Of a DNA stretch of 64,000 bases, positions 52,581-64,000 are shown piece after piece; position 1 is the stretch's first letter, and the number at the start of each line of letters is the position of its first letter. This DNA comes from Euonymus europaeus. Its lineage: Eukaryota > Streptophyta > Magnoliopsida > Celastrales > Celastraceae. The stretch spans positions 4,169,001 through 4,233,000 of the forward strand of contig OY756972.1 of assembly GCA_963580455.1 (NCBI GenBank). Direction: 5' to 3'. A model generated the notes under the pieces. That model was not told the DNA's origin and did no database searches. It worked only from the letters and a program-made list of their open reading frames with translations. The translations under genes and the position numbers were made by a program.

Positions 52581-55500
52581 CTAATCATCTTCGGACCCTT
52601 CATCCGTCTCGGAATCAAAGGATTCCGAGTCCTCTTCATTATCTTCTTCATCGGTCTCTTCTACATTTATTTGTCTTGTAGAGTATTCATGAACCTCCTC
52701 CGGTCGAGCCTCATTATCTAAAAGAGACTCCATTCGGTCAATTTCATCATGAACTGGCTCCAGTACTATAACTTCATCCTCTTGAAAGGCATCATCACAT
52801 TGCTTCTCATTGTCAGTAATTGTGAGTTTGGTTTTTGTCTTAATCACGACCCACCAATCTTTCCGATCACGCATCCCTTCTGGATAAGGAGCATAATAGA
52901 CTTGCTCCGCTTGTTGTGCAATTATAAATGGATCATATTTCTTGTACCTTCTCCTATGGTTAACCTCGATAATCCCGTGATGTCTATTAATTCGCGTACC
53001 TCGATTAGGAGTTTGGTCAAACCAATCGCAATTGAAAAGAACAATTTTCTTTCTTGGTAGTCCTGGAAATTCCAGTTGCAAAATCTCCTGCAGCACTCCA
53101 TAGTAGTCATACTCTGATTGTCCATAATCGGTTCCCCGTAAACAAATGCCACTGTTGATTGCCAACTTTCCTTCGCTCCACGCGGCTGTGTCGAATTTGT
53201 ATCCATTGACATGAAACGTATGCCATGTCTCAACCCTTCTCATCGGCCCCAATGCTACATTTTGAATGAGTTCATCGTTTATCATGTTTCGTGCATCATG
53301 AACCTACAAAATAGAATAAATTAAATTAATGATACTAAAGTAAGATAATGAAATTAAAATAATGATAGTTACATATTCTCTGAACCACTCCGTAAATGCT
53401 ATCTCAATCTGATAATCGACTTCATCGTCAGTCAACGTAGGCGTTAATGCTCGAACATTATCTGTAAACAAGCTGCATCATAATTTAATTTATTGTAAGT
53501 TCATAATTAATATTTTAACATCTATCAATGTGCATTAATTAATATAATAAATATCTTACTTTATATAAGGTTGGACAATGTCACAATTTAAAAAAATATA
53601 CAATGTTGCGGCATTGTATTCTCTATCGGAGAGGTATCGCCTCCCAGCTTCACCAGTAAAACGACCGTGTTGATTGAAGATCGATATTCTAGGGAATTCC
53701 GAGTTAAATGTATCCCCATCATAATTCCGAGGCACTCTGGTCCGTCGAGAGCTTACATGTGATTCAAAGTAATACGAAGCAAATGTCGATGCCTCTTCGA
53801 CTATATATGCTTCACAAATTGATCCTTCTACCCGAGCTTTATTCTTAACCTTTTTCTTTAAGGAATGGAGGAACCTATTACAAATAAACTTTGTAAATCA
53901 ATTATTTTCTTTCAAGAACAAAACTAAATAAAAATTAAATAAAAATACCTTTCAAATGGATACATCCATCTGTATTGTACAGGCCCACCCACCATTGCTT
54001 CAAATGGTAGATGCACTACGAGATGCTCCATAGAGTCAAAGAAAGATGGAGGAAATATACGCTCCAACTTGCAAAGTATCACTGGAATGTTGGCGTGCAT
54101 AATGGTCAATTGAGTCTCTCTTAGTGTTGTTGAACATATGTCTCTAAAAAATTGACTTAACTCAGTGAGTGCAGCCCAAATCGGCTCGGGTAATGCTCGA
54201 AATGCAATTGGAAGCAGTCGCTCCATGAAAACATGGCAATCATGACTTTTCATCCCAAATAGTTTTCCTTCTCTCATGTCTACGCACCTGCCTAGGTTGG
54301 ATGCATAACCATCTGTGACAATCAAACCATGAATTTTTTCTTCCATTTTTCAAGGTAAATGCCTTTGAACGATCCATGCAGCAAGGACATGCTAACTTTC
54401 CAGCAGTGCTCCATCCAGACAACATACCATATGCAGGAAAATCATTGATAGTCCACATCAAAGCAGCTCTCATAACAAAGTTCTCATTCAAGGAGACGTC
54501 ATATGTTATGACACCTTCGCTCCACAATTGATTTAGCTCGTCAATCAAAGGTTGTAGATAAACATCGATCATACTCTTTGGATTTTTCGGACCCGGAATA
54601 ATTACTGTCAAGAACATAAATTCCCTTTTCATACACATCTGGGGTGATAAATTGTAAGGTGTCAATATGACAGGCCAACATGAATAGTTCTTCCCCGATT
54701 GTCCAAAAGGAGTGAAACCATCAGCGCACAAACCCAACCTTACATTTCTCGGGTTGGAAGCAAAATCTGGATATTCTTGATCAAAATATTTCCATGCTTC
54801 TCCATCAGATGGATGAGACAAAATGTCTGGCTCTCGTTGATGCTCATAATGCCACCTCATCTCTTTCGCTGTCACTGTAGAACTGAATAGCCGCTTTAGC
54901 CTGGGAATCAATGGCAAGTACCACATCCGTTTAACAGGAATCTCCTTGGCCTGACCACGTCCAGTTCTTCGAGGTTTATAACGGTCTGCTTGGCAAAATT
55001 TGCACTGCCTATCATACACATCCTCCTTATAATACAACATGCATCCGTTAACACAACAATCAATTTGATCATAGCCAAGTCCGAGTTTGGAGACTAACTT
55101 TTTGGATTGATAAAAATCAGCAGGCATCCTATTATCAACCGGCATCGTCTCTTTCATAAGCTGTGCAACCTCATCGAAACAACCCTGGGGCATATTATAA
55201 TCAGATTTAATGTTTAAAAGCCTCATCGAAGCTGACAACTCCGAATGTGACTCACATCCATCATACAATGGTGATTGGGCAGCAGACAACATCTCAAAAA
55301 AGCGTTTTGCTTCAGGATTAGGAGGTTCATTCACAAATTGTTGGTTGTAATTATCTGCTTGCAGCATCTCTGCCCCAACATCCGGTCCCGCAGCATCCAT
55401 TACCATCTGCTCGTATTCATTAAAATTATTTCTACCATCGGATTCCCAATAATAATTTCTTGCATCTGTTGGTTCATCAACATCATATGGGGTAATTTCA

Positions 55501-55772
55501 GGCATCTCTTCACCATGAGCTGTCCAATAATAATATCCGTCTTGAAAACCATTTCTGCATAAGTGCACTCTAACCTCCTGCAAATCGAAAAATCTTCTGC
55601 ATTTGCATCGACTACATGGACATCTTATTGTTCCTGTATTCTGAAATTGAGTATTATTTGCAGATGCAAAAGCCACAAATTCCTCAAGCCCATTCAAGAA
55701 CTCATGTGTAATTCCTACTCGATTTGGTCCTACTCGATTATACATCCATAAACGATACTCAGGTACATCCAT
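52581..55772 (-). pseudogene. CACTA TNPD/TNP2-type transposase with central deletion
   Basis: Reading starts at 55772 (MDVPEYRLWMYNRVG, the transposase-associated domain). It runs through a CxC-rich segment (CPCSRCKCRRF) into Transposase_21: GFTPFGQSGKNYSCWPVILT, then WSTAGKLACPCC and KNSWFDCHR. At about 54315 the sequence jumps to DGYASNLGRCVDMREGK in another frame. This is the start of the next domain (DUF4218), which continues with GMKSHDCHVFMERLLP and ERIFPPSFFDSMEHLVVHLP. Later exons (about 53883-53560, 53480-53370 and 53305-52581) hold NKARVEGSICEAYIVEEAST and the DUF4216 region (NRGTRINRHHGIIEVNHRRR). The central part of the transposase, normally some hundreds of residues, is missing and the join is out of frame. 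Confidence 0.92.
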
Positions 55773-56518
55773 TATTTTAAAATCACCTACATAAATAATT
55801 TTGAAATAAATTAACAATAAAAATAACACTAAAATAACACAATCAACTATAAAAATAACACTGAATTTACTATACAAACTTTAAAATTATTGTAAATTAT
55901 AACAACCACTACTTCTCATCCCCTAAAATTCACAACAATTTATTTACCAAATAAATACATAATAATTAAATCATGACAACAATAAATAAATTTCTAGCTA
56001 TTAACACAGAATATATATATGTGCTTAGACATTTTGTTTAATTATTAAAAAAATCGTAATAATTAAATAATGACAACAAGAAATAAATTCCTACATTAAC
56101 ATATAGTATGTGCTTAGCTATTCTATTTACCAAAAACATGCATAACAATAAAATAATAACAAAAATAAATAAATAAATTTCTATATATCAACACTGAATA
56201 TATGTGCTTATATACGATGAACTTAAATGGATTAAGATGATGAATTCGGAAAACTAACAACATTTTATTTACTAAAAAATGTATAAAAAATAAAAAATAA
56301 TATAATAAATAAATTCTTACCTATTACCACGTACAAGATATTTGATTAAAAGGATGAACTTGAACTGACAAGAATTTGGATCTTCAATGGATCTTCAACT
56401 AATGAAGTGAAAAAATCTCCACGCTTTTGCTCTCAACTGGACGATTTCCCAATATTTTGTATCTGGTATATAGGATTAAAAACAAACTGTCGGTGAAAAG
56501 GTTTAAAACATTTGTTAG
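55773..56518. other. CACTA 5' leader region (minus-strand promoter side)
   Basis: AT-rich DNA between the transposase start and the right subterminal repeats. It presumably contains the element's promoter and leader. No gene is seen. Confidence 0.55.
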
Positions 56519-56892
56519 ATACTCCTTTTGCGACGGAATTATTGGTGTCGCTAATTTGCGACGGAAATGGAGACGGAAAATCATAATGCACGGTCAAAAC
56601 ACAGTACAAGTTAAAATTTCGAGACTTTTGCTACGGAATTTTTTGCCGTCGCAAATTTGCGACGGATTTTGTCACGGTACTGTACTCGATTTATTCATTT
56701 GTGACGGAAGTGTGACGGAAAATATTTGCCACGATATTTTCCGTCGCCAATTCCGTCTCCAAAATTAGAAATTTAGAACAGATATTCTGGGACGGAAAAA
56801 GTAACTTTTTCCGTCTCAAACGAAAACTTTGTGACGGATTTATCTTCCGTCGCAAACATCCGCCGCAAAATCAAACTTTTCTTGTAGTGCTA

Positions 56893-57739
56893 GTTTCATC
56901 ATCTTAAATTATTTCCTCCATAATTCTTTAGTCTAGTCATTATCTAAGGAATTGTTCGTTTTGGGAAACTTTGCGCGCCGTCGTACCCCTCTACCTTATA
57001 TATATATATATATATATATGACAGATGAATAAATTCTGATAACATATATATTCTAGTTTATATAATCTTGATATGAATATTATGATGTAATTAATCATAC
57101 TTGATATTGCATGTGGTACTAAAGCCAATATTCAGCCTCCCAAATGGGTCTGCCTCCTAAAGCAGATCACGAGAACATTGGAGCATCTATTAAATTGTCG
57201 AAGAAGGGATTGCAATCAGATTCCTTTTTTTTTCTCTCTCTAAAAACATAAAACAAAATGTATCTGTGCAGAGAATATAAATTAATCAGAATCAATTATA
57301 TCTGGGAAGTTTAAAGTGTCTCATTTAAACTTGTACTAGATTACGATTCTCAAATATCTCAACATACCTTGCCTTATTCTCAAGCTATAGTTAGTTTCTC
57401 TATTATAATGTCAACCCGCACATTGGAATATATGTGTATATATATAAGGGGTGACGAAATTTTATTCGATTCGGATGACTGATTTTAGACACAATTTTTT
57501 TTGTCCGAAATGCGGGTACAAACACAAAATCCTATAAACTTAAATATTAAATCCTAAATATTTTTCCACGAAGAGACACAAGGAGAATAGTGGGTCACAA
57601 TCGAATTGGAAGCTGATTCTTGGAGTGGTGAGTCTGTTGTGACATGTCTGCATTATTTATTCATATATAGTGATTCTATGGAGACCACTACTCTGCTCTC
57701 TCTAGATTGTCCATCTCCATACACGCCATTCACACAATC

Positions 57740-57774
<35 letters not shown>

Positions 57775-58097
57775 GTTGTATATGTAGTGCGTCAGATTCG
57801 GACAGCATTGTTGCATAAATTATTGAAAGTTGGGAACCGCGCATCATGGCGTGATTCATCTACACATGCTTTCTGTACCTAATGATCAGCATTAAACTAC
57901 TAAATCCTAACCCTAATACCACTCCTTCTTCCATATTGATAACTACTTGACATGGCCTAAACTAAGAATTCGAAATCTCACTTGTCTAATAACTAATTAC
58001 CTGATTTCTGTAGAAAATGAAGAAGAAAAAAAATTACTAGTAGTTTTTTTACTGGATATTTGTCAACAATTGCCTCTCCTATGATGCATGCTTATGT

Positions 58098-58154
<57 letters not shown>

Positions 58155-58509
58155 CAAGTTACAATCCGTACTCAATCTATATATTCATTCTTTCAAATTA
58201 AAGAAAACTAAATCATTGCATCATGAACTCAGCTTTCTATATTTCCTTGTCCTAATGAATGATTGCCCAAAAATAATGATGTGTGGGTATATATATACAC
58301 ACAAAATAGCTGACCACGCACTCTTTGTCACCATTTATAATCGGAAGTATATTTCAATCCCCCTTTTTTCTTTCTTTGGACTCTTAACAAACAAATACGC
58401 CTCATATATAGTCATCCACATCATATATATTCATCATAAATATATCATCAAGCTTTTTGTGGGCAATTCATATCATCAATTTTCCTACACACACATCACA
58501 CACACACAC

Positions 58510-58564
<55 letters not shown>

Positions 58565-60500
58565 CTTAATGTAAATTATATGATGTCATTTGAAAAAATC
58601 TGAAGGCACAAAAGTATTGGTGCAATTCACACTGGAAAAATCAATCAGTACTGATTGGAGGATCGACATATAATGCCATATTAGTATGATTGTTTTAGTG
58701 TCTGAATGGGCTTCGTTGGATAAATGCTTCTATGTCACCAAAATTTCCATCACCCTGTACTGTAGTACCATAAAATTGTAAGGTCATCCTCCACATACAA
58801 AAAATTTCTTAAAAATTATAACTAGTGGGCTTACGTAGAATCATTTAGCACCAAAAGCAAGGTTAATCAAATTAATTAAACAAAACTCAAAACACATACA
58901 AGTCAATTTTTTCACTTAACAATCTATATTCGTGAATCCATGACATAAAAAACCTAAAACATCTCGTGAGTGTCTCCTTCGAAACCCTGCACCACTTTTG
59001 TTATGCCCCTAATGATCCCAATTCCTAAGTCCGTCACTTATATCCACTAACAAAGACCCCTAACTTGAGGAAGTCATTGTAATGATATTGCCAAAATATG
59101 TAAGCCAACAACTATGACATGAAATCGGATATATTATGTGTTTTTTGAGTGTAAGGCACGAGTGCAACCGATGTGATGGAGATTCAAATGTAAGAAATTA
59201 AGAATCTCTCTCTCTCTCTCTGTGGCATGACACGCTGTGCACGTGAAGGAAATGGGGGCTAGTAGACTTCCACTAGTGTAAGAAATTAGAATCTCTCATA
59301 AGAAATGCACACACGGAATCCAACAACCTAATATGATTCCAGATATAATTCCTCCCCCCAAATTGTTGGGATTCTTTAATTCTTCAATTCACTCAACTAT
59401 GTAGCATGAAATCATGGATTCCCCATCCCGACAATGTATTGATAATGCAAGCTATGTATATATAGTGGTTAATACTACGCAACCTACGATTAAATTCCGT
59501 GAAAGAATTCTCAGCACAAAAGACATAATAAACAAACAAGGATTGGTCATGTCTGTCACGCACTTGTAAATTGATGTACCAAAAAACTATACATATTTCT
59601 CAATCCACACACAACCTACTCATAAATGTTGAAGGTTTTATGTCTTAAGCCTATGTTCACCCACATCAAAAATATCGTTCAATTCAGATTATCCAATTTC
59701 CGTGGATATATCGAACTCGCGTGATTTTATTTTTCCTAAACCATCTCGCTTAATTAAATTTTTTTTGGTTTTGCGGTAGAAGCTTGGGCGGCTTGAATAT
59801 AAATCATGACATATTTGTCATATATATCTTTGAAGTATAAAATAAATTTTTATTGCCTGCCTATGTAATCAGAATATTCCGAGTGGCAAGGGCAATGTAT
59901 ACTCACATTGTGCACCACATATATCTAGCCTAAGGAGGGCTATGGTAGGAATTTGCTTGATGGGTCCCCATGTAATATATGTGTGTGTTATGGAAAGATT
60001 TGATTCCAAGCTTCATTTCATTCAATTTAATTTTATTCGATTGAGTTGTTAACTTATTAAATAATAGAGCATGAAAATAATAATTCTGCATCCAATTGTA
60101 CACTTGGGTCACTATTTGAAAATGATTCCTGGCCCTCTTTTCACTAGGGAAGCTCCAATCCCCTTGGAATGAAGCAAAGTATTTTCCTTAAAAATTTCAA
60201 TTTCGTGTTAGATTTAACTAATTAAACTAGATTTTTGCCGATTTAATAAGGGGTGGAGTCCGATGCGCCTCCAAAATTTATTTTGACATTATTTATAAGT
60301 TGCTTGTTAAAAAATACGAATCCAAAATAAAATATTAAATTATAAAAATTATATCCTTAATTTTTATATAAAAATAATACTAAAAAACTTTTTTTTTGCA
60401 AGCTGTCCCCGATCACGGGTGGTTCTGCCACTATATTTTAGTTATAACATACCGTGTATGGGTGTTTCTCTGTATGTATACTGATACGTAACAAAAAAAT
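56893..60500. other. gene-free region rich in simple repeats
   Basis: Contains (TA)n at 56998-57020, (CT)n at about 57738-57774, (TA)n at 58100-58147 and 58512-58559. It also has the second copy of the 50-bp phrase at 58034-58083 and a fragment of the dispersed repeat near 57450-57500. No convincing coding region was found. Confidence 0.5.
58100..58147. repeat. (TA)n microsatellite, about 24 units
   Basis: An uninterrupted TA run. A second long run with one CA-rich edge lies at 58490-58559. Such tracts are usually length-variable. Confidence 0.9.
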
Positions 60501-60680
60501 ATTTTAGATATTTTTTAGGTTGTCTTTGATTTTTGTTTCACACAAAAATATATTTATATTTAGATTCATAAAATCGATCAAAATACAAATATAATTTTTT
60601 GAATTTTTTTAAAATTTTGTATTCTAAAGCTTAAAATCTCATTTTAATATCTTATAATTAGAGAATTTCTTTACAGTCGG
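60500..60680 (-). mobile_element. degraded relative of the palindromic MITE at 40142
   Basis: The order of phrases follows the right arm of the 40-kb element: GATTTTTGTTT, AGATTCATAAAATCGATCAAA, AATATAATTTTTTGAATTTTT, ATTCTAAAGCTTAAAATCTC, then GAGAATTTC. The opposite arm is not clear, so this is a half or badly eroded copy. Confidence 0.55.
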
Positions 60681-60904
60681 TGACTCGTAAGGGATAAGTA
60701 ACCTCAGTTTTTGCTTGTGGCAGATCATTATACAACCGCAGCAACTAGAGATTAATCGCGTAGGACCACTATTTAGGAGCTGGTCAAAAATATGTGTCTT
60801 GCATAAATGAAGATTGTTGAAGTGAAATTCTACTCTACGGCTACGCGGGTGAGTCACTGTCAAGGCGGAATCCCAAGGCCAAAGAAATATTGTGTCCCGT
60901 GAGG

Positions 60905-61205
60905 CCAAGTGCGATGGCGGAAGTATTTGGAGTGTTGGAAATTTTGGAGTATGCAGAGAGTAATTTTAAAAATTGTATTAAAAGATGTGTAGAAAAAATG
61001 AAAAATGGTATAAAAGTATAAGAGAGTTGTTGTTGAAACTTGATATTTGGAATGTTGGTGTATGGAAAGTGAAAAAAATTGTATTGAAATATGTGTTTTG
61101 TTAATATGATTGTATTGAAAAATGTGTTTTGCTGATGTGAATAAGTAAGTGAGACTCACTTATCTGTAATAAAGGTGGGACCCAATTACAGAATTTGGAG
61201 TGGAC
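60905..61205 (-). mobile_element. copy D of the CAATACA MITE family, reversed
   Basis: The reverse complement matches copies B and C: AATTGGGTCCCACC, CATCAGCAAAACACATTTTT, CTATACA-like segments and CTCCAAAATTTCCAACACTC. Its ends lack clear GAGCA repeats. Confidence 0.6.
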
Positions 61206-64000
61206 TTCCCTGAGCCGGAATCGAACGGAGCCTCGTTAGACCTAGATCCAGTTGTACTACAACGTCATTCCCAGCACAAAAGATCATCTTCACCAAAAAC
61301 CCATTTACAGGTCTGCAAGATCAAAACCTACCGATCATAAGTTGTTAGGGTTGGGTATGGACCAAAACCTATTTACAGGCACGGACCATTCTACCTACGC
61401 AAGCATGCCATAGCTGTAGATACAAAGTCTTCTGATCTGTTTTTTGCTGCAATTTGATGGCTATGGCTAGTGTATTCATGAGAGAGACAGTGAAAAAACC
61501 ATTGCATTGTTGTAGGAGTAAATTAAATGCTATGAAGAGCAAAATAGACGAAATTATTGAAGCAGGTGAACAAATGGAAAGTGAATCAATTCATTTAATT
61601 CCCTGAAAACTCAACAAAAAAAAAAGAAGGTTGATGACTAGAAACTTTCACTATCTTTCCCCGAGAGGCAGAAAACTCTAAAACATAGCACATGTTTGGT
61701 ACAGCGTATAAGCTAGCTTATACTCTGTCAGATATATTCTCAGACACTCTCAGCTTTTACGTTTTACGATAGCTTATACTCTATCACTATCAAAGTTAAA
61801 TTCGCGTTAATTCTAAACATGTGGACGATATTTTATTGCATTTCAATTTTATTGATAATTTTTTTTTTCTTAATCCAAGCATGTGAGTACATGCTATGAT
61901 ATTTGAATTTTATAGATAATTTTTTTTTATTCGAGACAAATCGATGACACGACATCAAATTAAATTTAATAGTTAAAATTGCTTTCCTGCACTAGGTTAG
62001 TCCTAAAAAAAATTGGGGACGCTGTTGCTAAACCCACCAATTTTTTTTGCAAAAACAAGGATTTGATTTTAGTAGTAACTCTTACCATACTTTTGATTTC
62101 AGTACAAGAAAAACCTAACATTTGTTGTCAAGTTTAGGTCATCTGGTTTCGAATTAATTTGCGCAGTTATTTCACAATGGGAGCCTTGAAGACAAAATGT
62201 CCCTATCAACCACCTAGGCCGGTTGATATTGCATGTATTTAAAATTGGACATAAAGGTCCAACAAAACAAAATCTTGCCACATAAGTGTCTTTTAAAAAT
62301 TATTTTCACATAATCTCATATTTTCCCTTCTTCATCAATATACATAAATTTAAGAAATACCTAAATCTAAAACATGTCTACTCCATCTCCACCACTGGCA
62401 CTGCCACTGTCCGCCACCGTCGCACCTCCACCACCATTTTTCTTATTCTTTTTGTTATTCTTTTATGTTAGATCTGAGATCATTTTTGCAGGCATAATTG
62501 GCATCTTGTTAGATCTGTGTTTATATATGAGATCGTACAGTTATATGTTACTACTATTTTGAGACCATACAATTATATATTTGAGATCATAATTTATTTC
62601 AATGTTATTGTTTAGGGCTTTAGGGTTTAGAAATCGTACATTTATATGTTACTATTTCAATATTACTATTTTGAGATCATAATATGTTATGAGATTTTAG
62701 ATTAAAATCGGTATCAATGTTACTATTTAAGATTTAAAGTTTAGGGTTTGAGATTTAGGGTTTAAGATTTAGAGATCGTACAAATATGAGATTGGACATT
62801 TATATGTTATTGTTTCAATGTTACTGTTTTGATATCATAAACTGTTATAATATATGAGATCATAATCTATTTGAATGTTATTGTTCAAGGTTTATGATTT
62901 ATTGTTTATGATTTGGGGTTTAGGGTTTATAGATTATACATATATGGTTTTTGATAAAAAAAAAACTATACATATAGGTTACTTTTTCAATGTTACTGTT
63001 TTAAGATCATAATTTGTTATGATATCTGATATCATAATTTGTTTCAATGATACTGTTTAGTATTTAGGATTAAGGATTTAGAGATCATAAAAATTTGAGA
63101 GAAAAAAGAAGAAAATATGGTCAATGTGTTGTTTATTATGTTACTGTTTGAAACAAGTTTGAATCAACATGTCTGAAAGATTTGGCAGACTTTGTAGAGT
63201 ATTTATAGATTCTAACACTCATAAGATTCAAGAAAATCCAGAACAAAAATTATATAAACTTAAATGAAAGCAAGAAATAATAGAAATGACAGATCTAAAT
63301 GTTTTTTAGCTTTAAATTGTGAAAAAACATATCTAGATGGTTAAAGAATAAGAACTCATAGACGCAATATATATATATCCAAAAAAGAATAAAGAAGAAA
63401 AGAGGAGGGGGAAGAAGAAGGAGACGAAGAAGAAAGAAAGAGACGAAGTAGAAAGGAGAGGAGGTAAAAGAAGAAAAGACGAAAAAGAAGGAAAAAATAA
63501 GACGAACAAGAAAAGACGAAGAAAAAGAAGGAAGGAGGAAGAAGAAAAAAGAAAGAGACAAAAGAATTTGGATCTAAATATAAAAAATTTATCCAATTTA
63601 AAATTGGGTTTGAGTCCAAACACAAAAATTTTGTCCAATTTATTTATTCGGATTATAACTCAAATTAAATTATTGTCTGATTTATTTGTTCAGATTTAAA
63701 TTATGCGAGTATGGTCAATTAAATAGTCCGAAAATACAAATCAATCGAAGTCCGAACATGTAAATATCTCACAAACACACCAAGTTTCCAGCTCGAAACG
63801 AATTTTTGTCATCCATACTTGATACAGTGAATTTCAAATCAAGTATTCTCATTGTATTTACAAATGAGTATGTGATTGAGTGAGAATCATTAAGAATATA
63901 AAGATGAACTATTCTAATAGAGAGTGGGTTCAATTCCCAAATCCCAACCCCAATTCCCCTTAAATCAAAAAAAGAGTCTCACAGTAATTCGGTAAATCAA
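61206..64000. other. right edge of the window, repeats only
   Basis: 61210-61270 has a tRNA-like scrap. 62560-63080 is a degenerate repeat with many TTTAGGGTTT-like and GAGATCATAAT phrases. 63380-63560 is an almost pure purine tract on the plus strand. 63565-63785 is a copy of the dispersed AT-rich repeat. No protein gene is seen up to the end. Confidence 0.5.
63565..63785. repeat. copy of the dispersed AT-rich repeat family
   Basis: Phrases TCCAATTTAAAATTGGGTTT, CAAACACAAAAATTTTGTCC, AAATTATTGTCTGATTTATT and AATCAATCGAAGTCCGAACA follow the same order as in the copies at 12305 and 6690. Confidence 0.65.

Larger units (their letters stand above)
48828..56889 (-). mobile_element. CACTA (En/Spm) DNA transposon, about 8.06 kb
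   Basis: The left end is CACTACAAGAGAA. The right end, read in reverse complement, is CACTACAAGAAAAG. The element is flanked by CTA at 48825-48827 and 56890-56892, the 3-bp duplication of CACTA elements. Both ends carry dense subterminal copies of GCGACGGA and its complement (48864-49250 and 56520-56850), the expected TNPA-binding sites. Both genes run on the minus strand: a TNPD-type transposase (52581-55772) first, then a TNPA-like gene (49471-51162). The TNPD gene has lost its centre, so the element is probably non-autonomous unless complemented. Near-identical ends and perfect target copies point to a fairly recent insertion. Confidence 0.96.

Noticed and set aside
55275..55562. Plus-strand open frame inside the CACTA transposase
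   Set aside because: Shadow of the minus-strand transposase reading.
61205..61270. tRNA-like scrap: reverse strand contains GTTCGATTCCGGCTC resembling a T-loop
   Set aside because: The T-stem pairs poorly and I could not fold an acceptor stem or assign an anticodon. It is reported only as a possible tRNA-related remnant.

Overview
The window is nuclear DNA from a flowering plant, almost certainly a eudicot. It has GT-AG introns, AT-rich intergenic DNA, many small inverted-repeat transposons, one CACTA element, and plant-only gene families (BZR1/BES1, JAC1, UGT72, DUF295 F-box). The species cannot be named from the sequence. Protein wording suggests an asterid, but weakly. Eight host protein genes are supported. 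Exon models were built by hand from splice sites and reading phase, and all multi-exon models close in frame.

Left third (1-24 kb), in order: a JAC1-type auxilin-like J-domain protein (+), a PPPDE/DeSI-like thiol protease (+), an intronless UGT72-type glucosyltransferase (-), a one-exon F-box/DUF295 protein (+), a 5'-truncated LINE relic (-), a Tag-type DNA-3-methyladenine glycosylase (+) and a BZR1/BES1 brassinosteroid transcription factor (-).

Middle (24-40 kb): a small-HSP pseudogene (-), a METTL4-like MT-A70 methyltransferase in nine exons (-), about 6 kb of MITE-rich DNA, and a SAP30-like histone-deacetylase-complex subunit in six exons (+).

Right part (40-64 kb) has no intact host gene. 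It is dominated by an 8.06-kb CACTA (En/Spm) transposon at 48828-56889 with matching terminal inverted repeats and a CTA target-site duplication. Its TNPA-like gene is intact, but its TNPD transposase has lost its central part. Around it lie a palindromic MITE, a probable MULE relic carrying a 118-bp tandem repeat, long TA microsatellites and several dispersed repeats.

The host genes do not form one pathway. The order JAC1 - glycosylase - BZR1/BES1 - METTL4-like - SAP30-like matches, as remembered, two duplicated Arabidopsis segments (around At1g75060-At1g75100 and At1g19330-At1g19350) added together. The window therefore looks like the ancestral arrangement before the Arabidopsis duplicates lost genes. 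I saw no clear new biological system. The most unusual items are a foldback element with tRNA-like promoter boxes inserted into another repeat, the half-dead CACTA element, and a dispersed repeat family of at least six copies.
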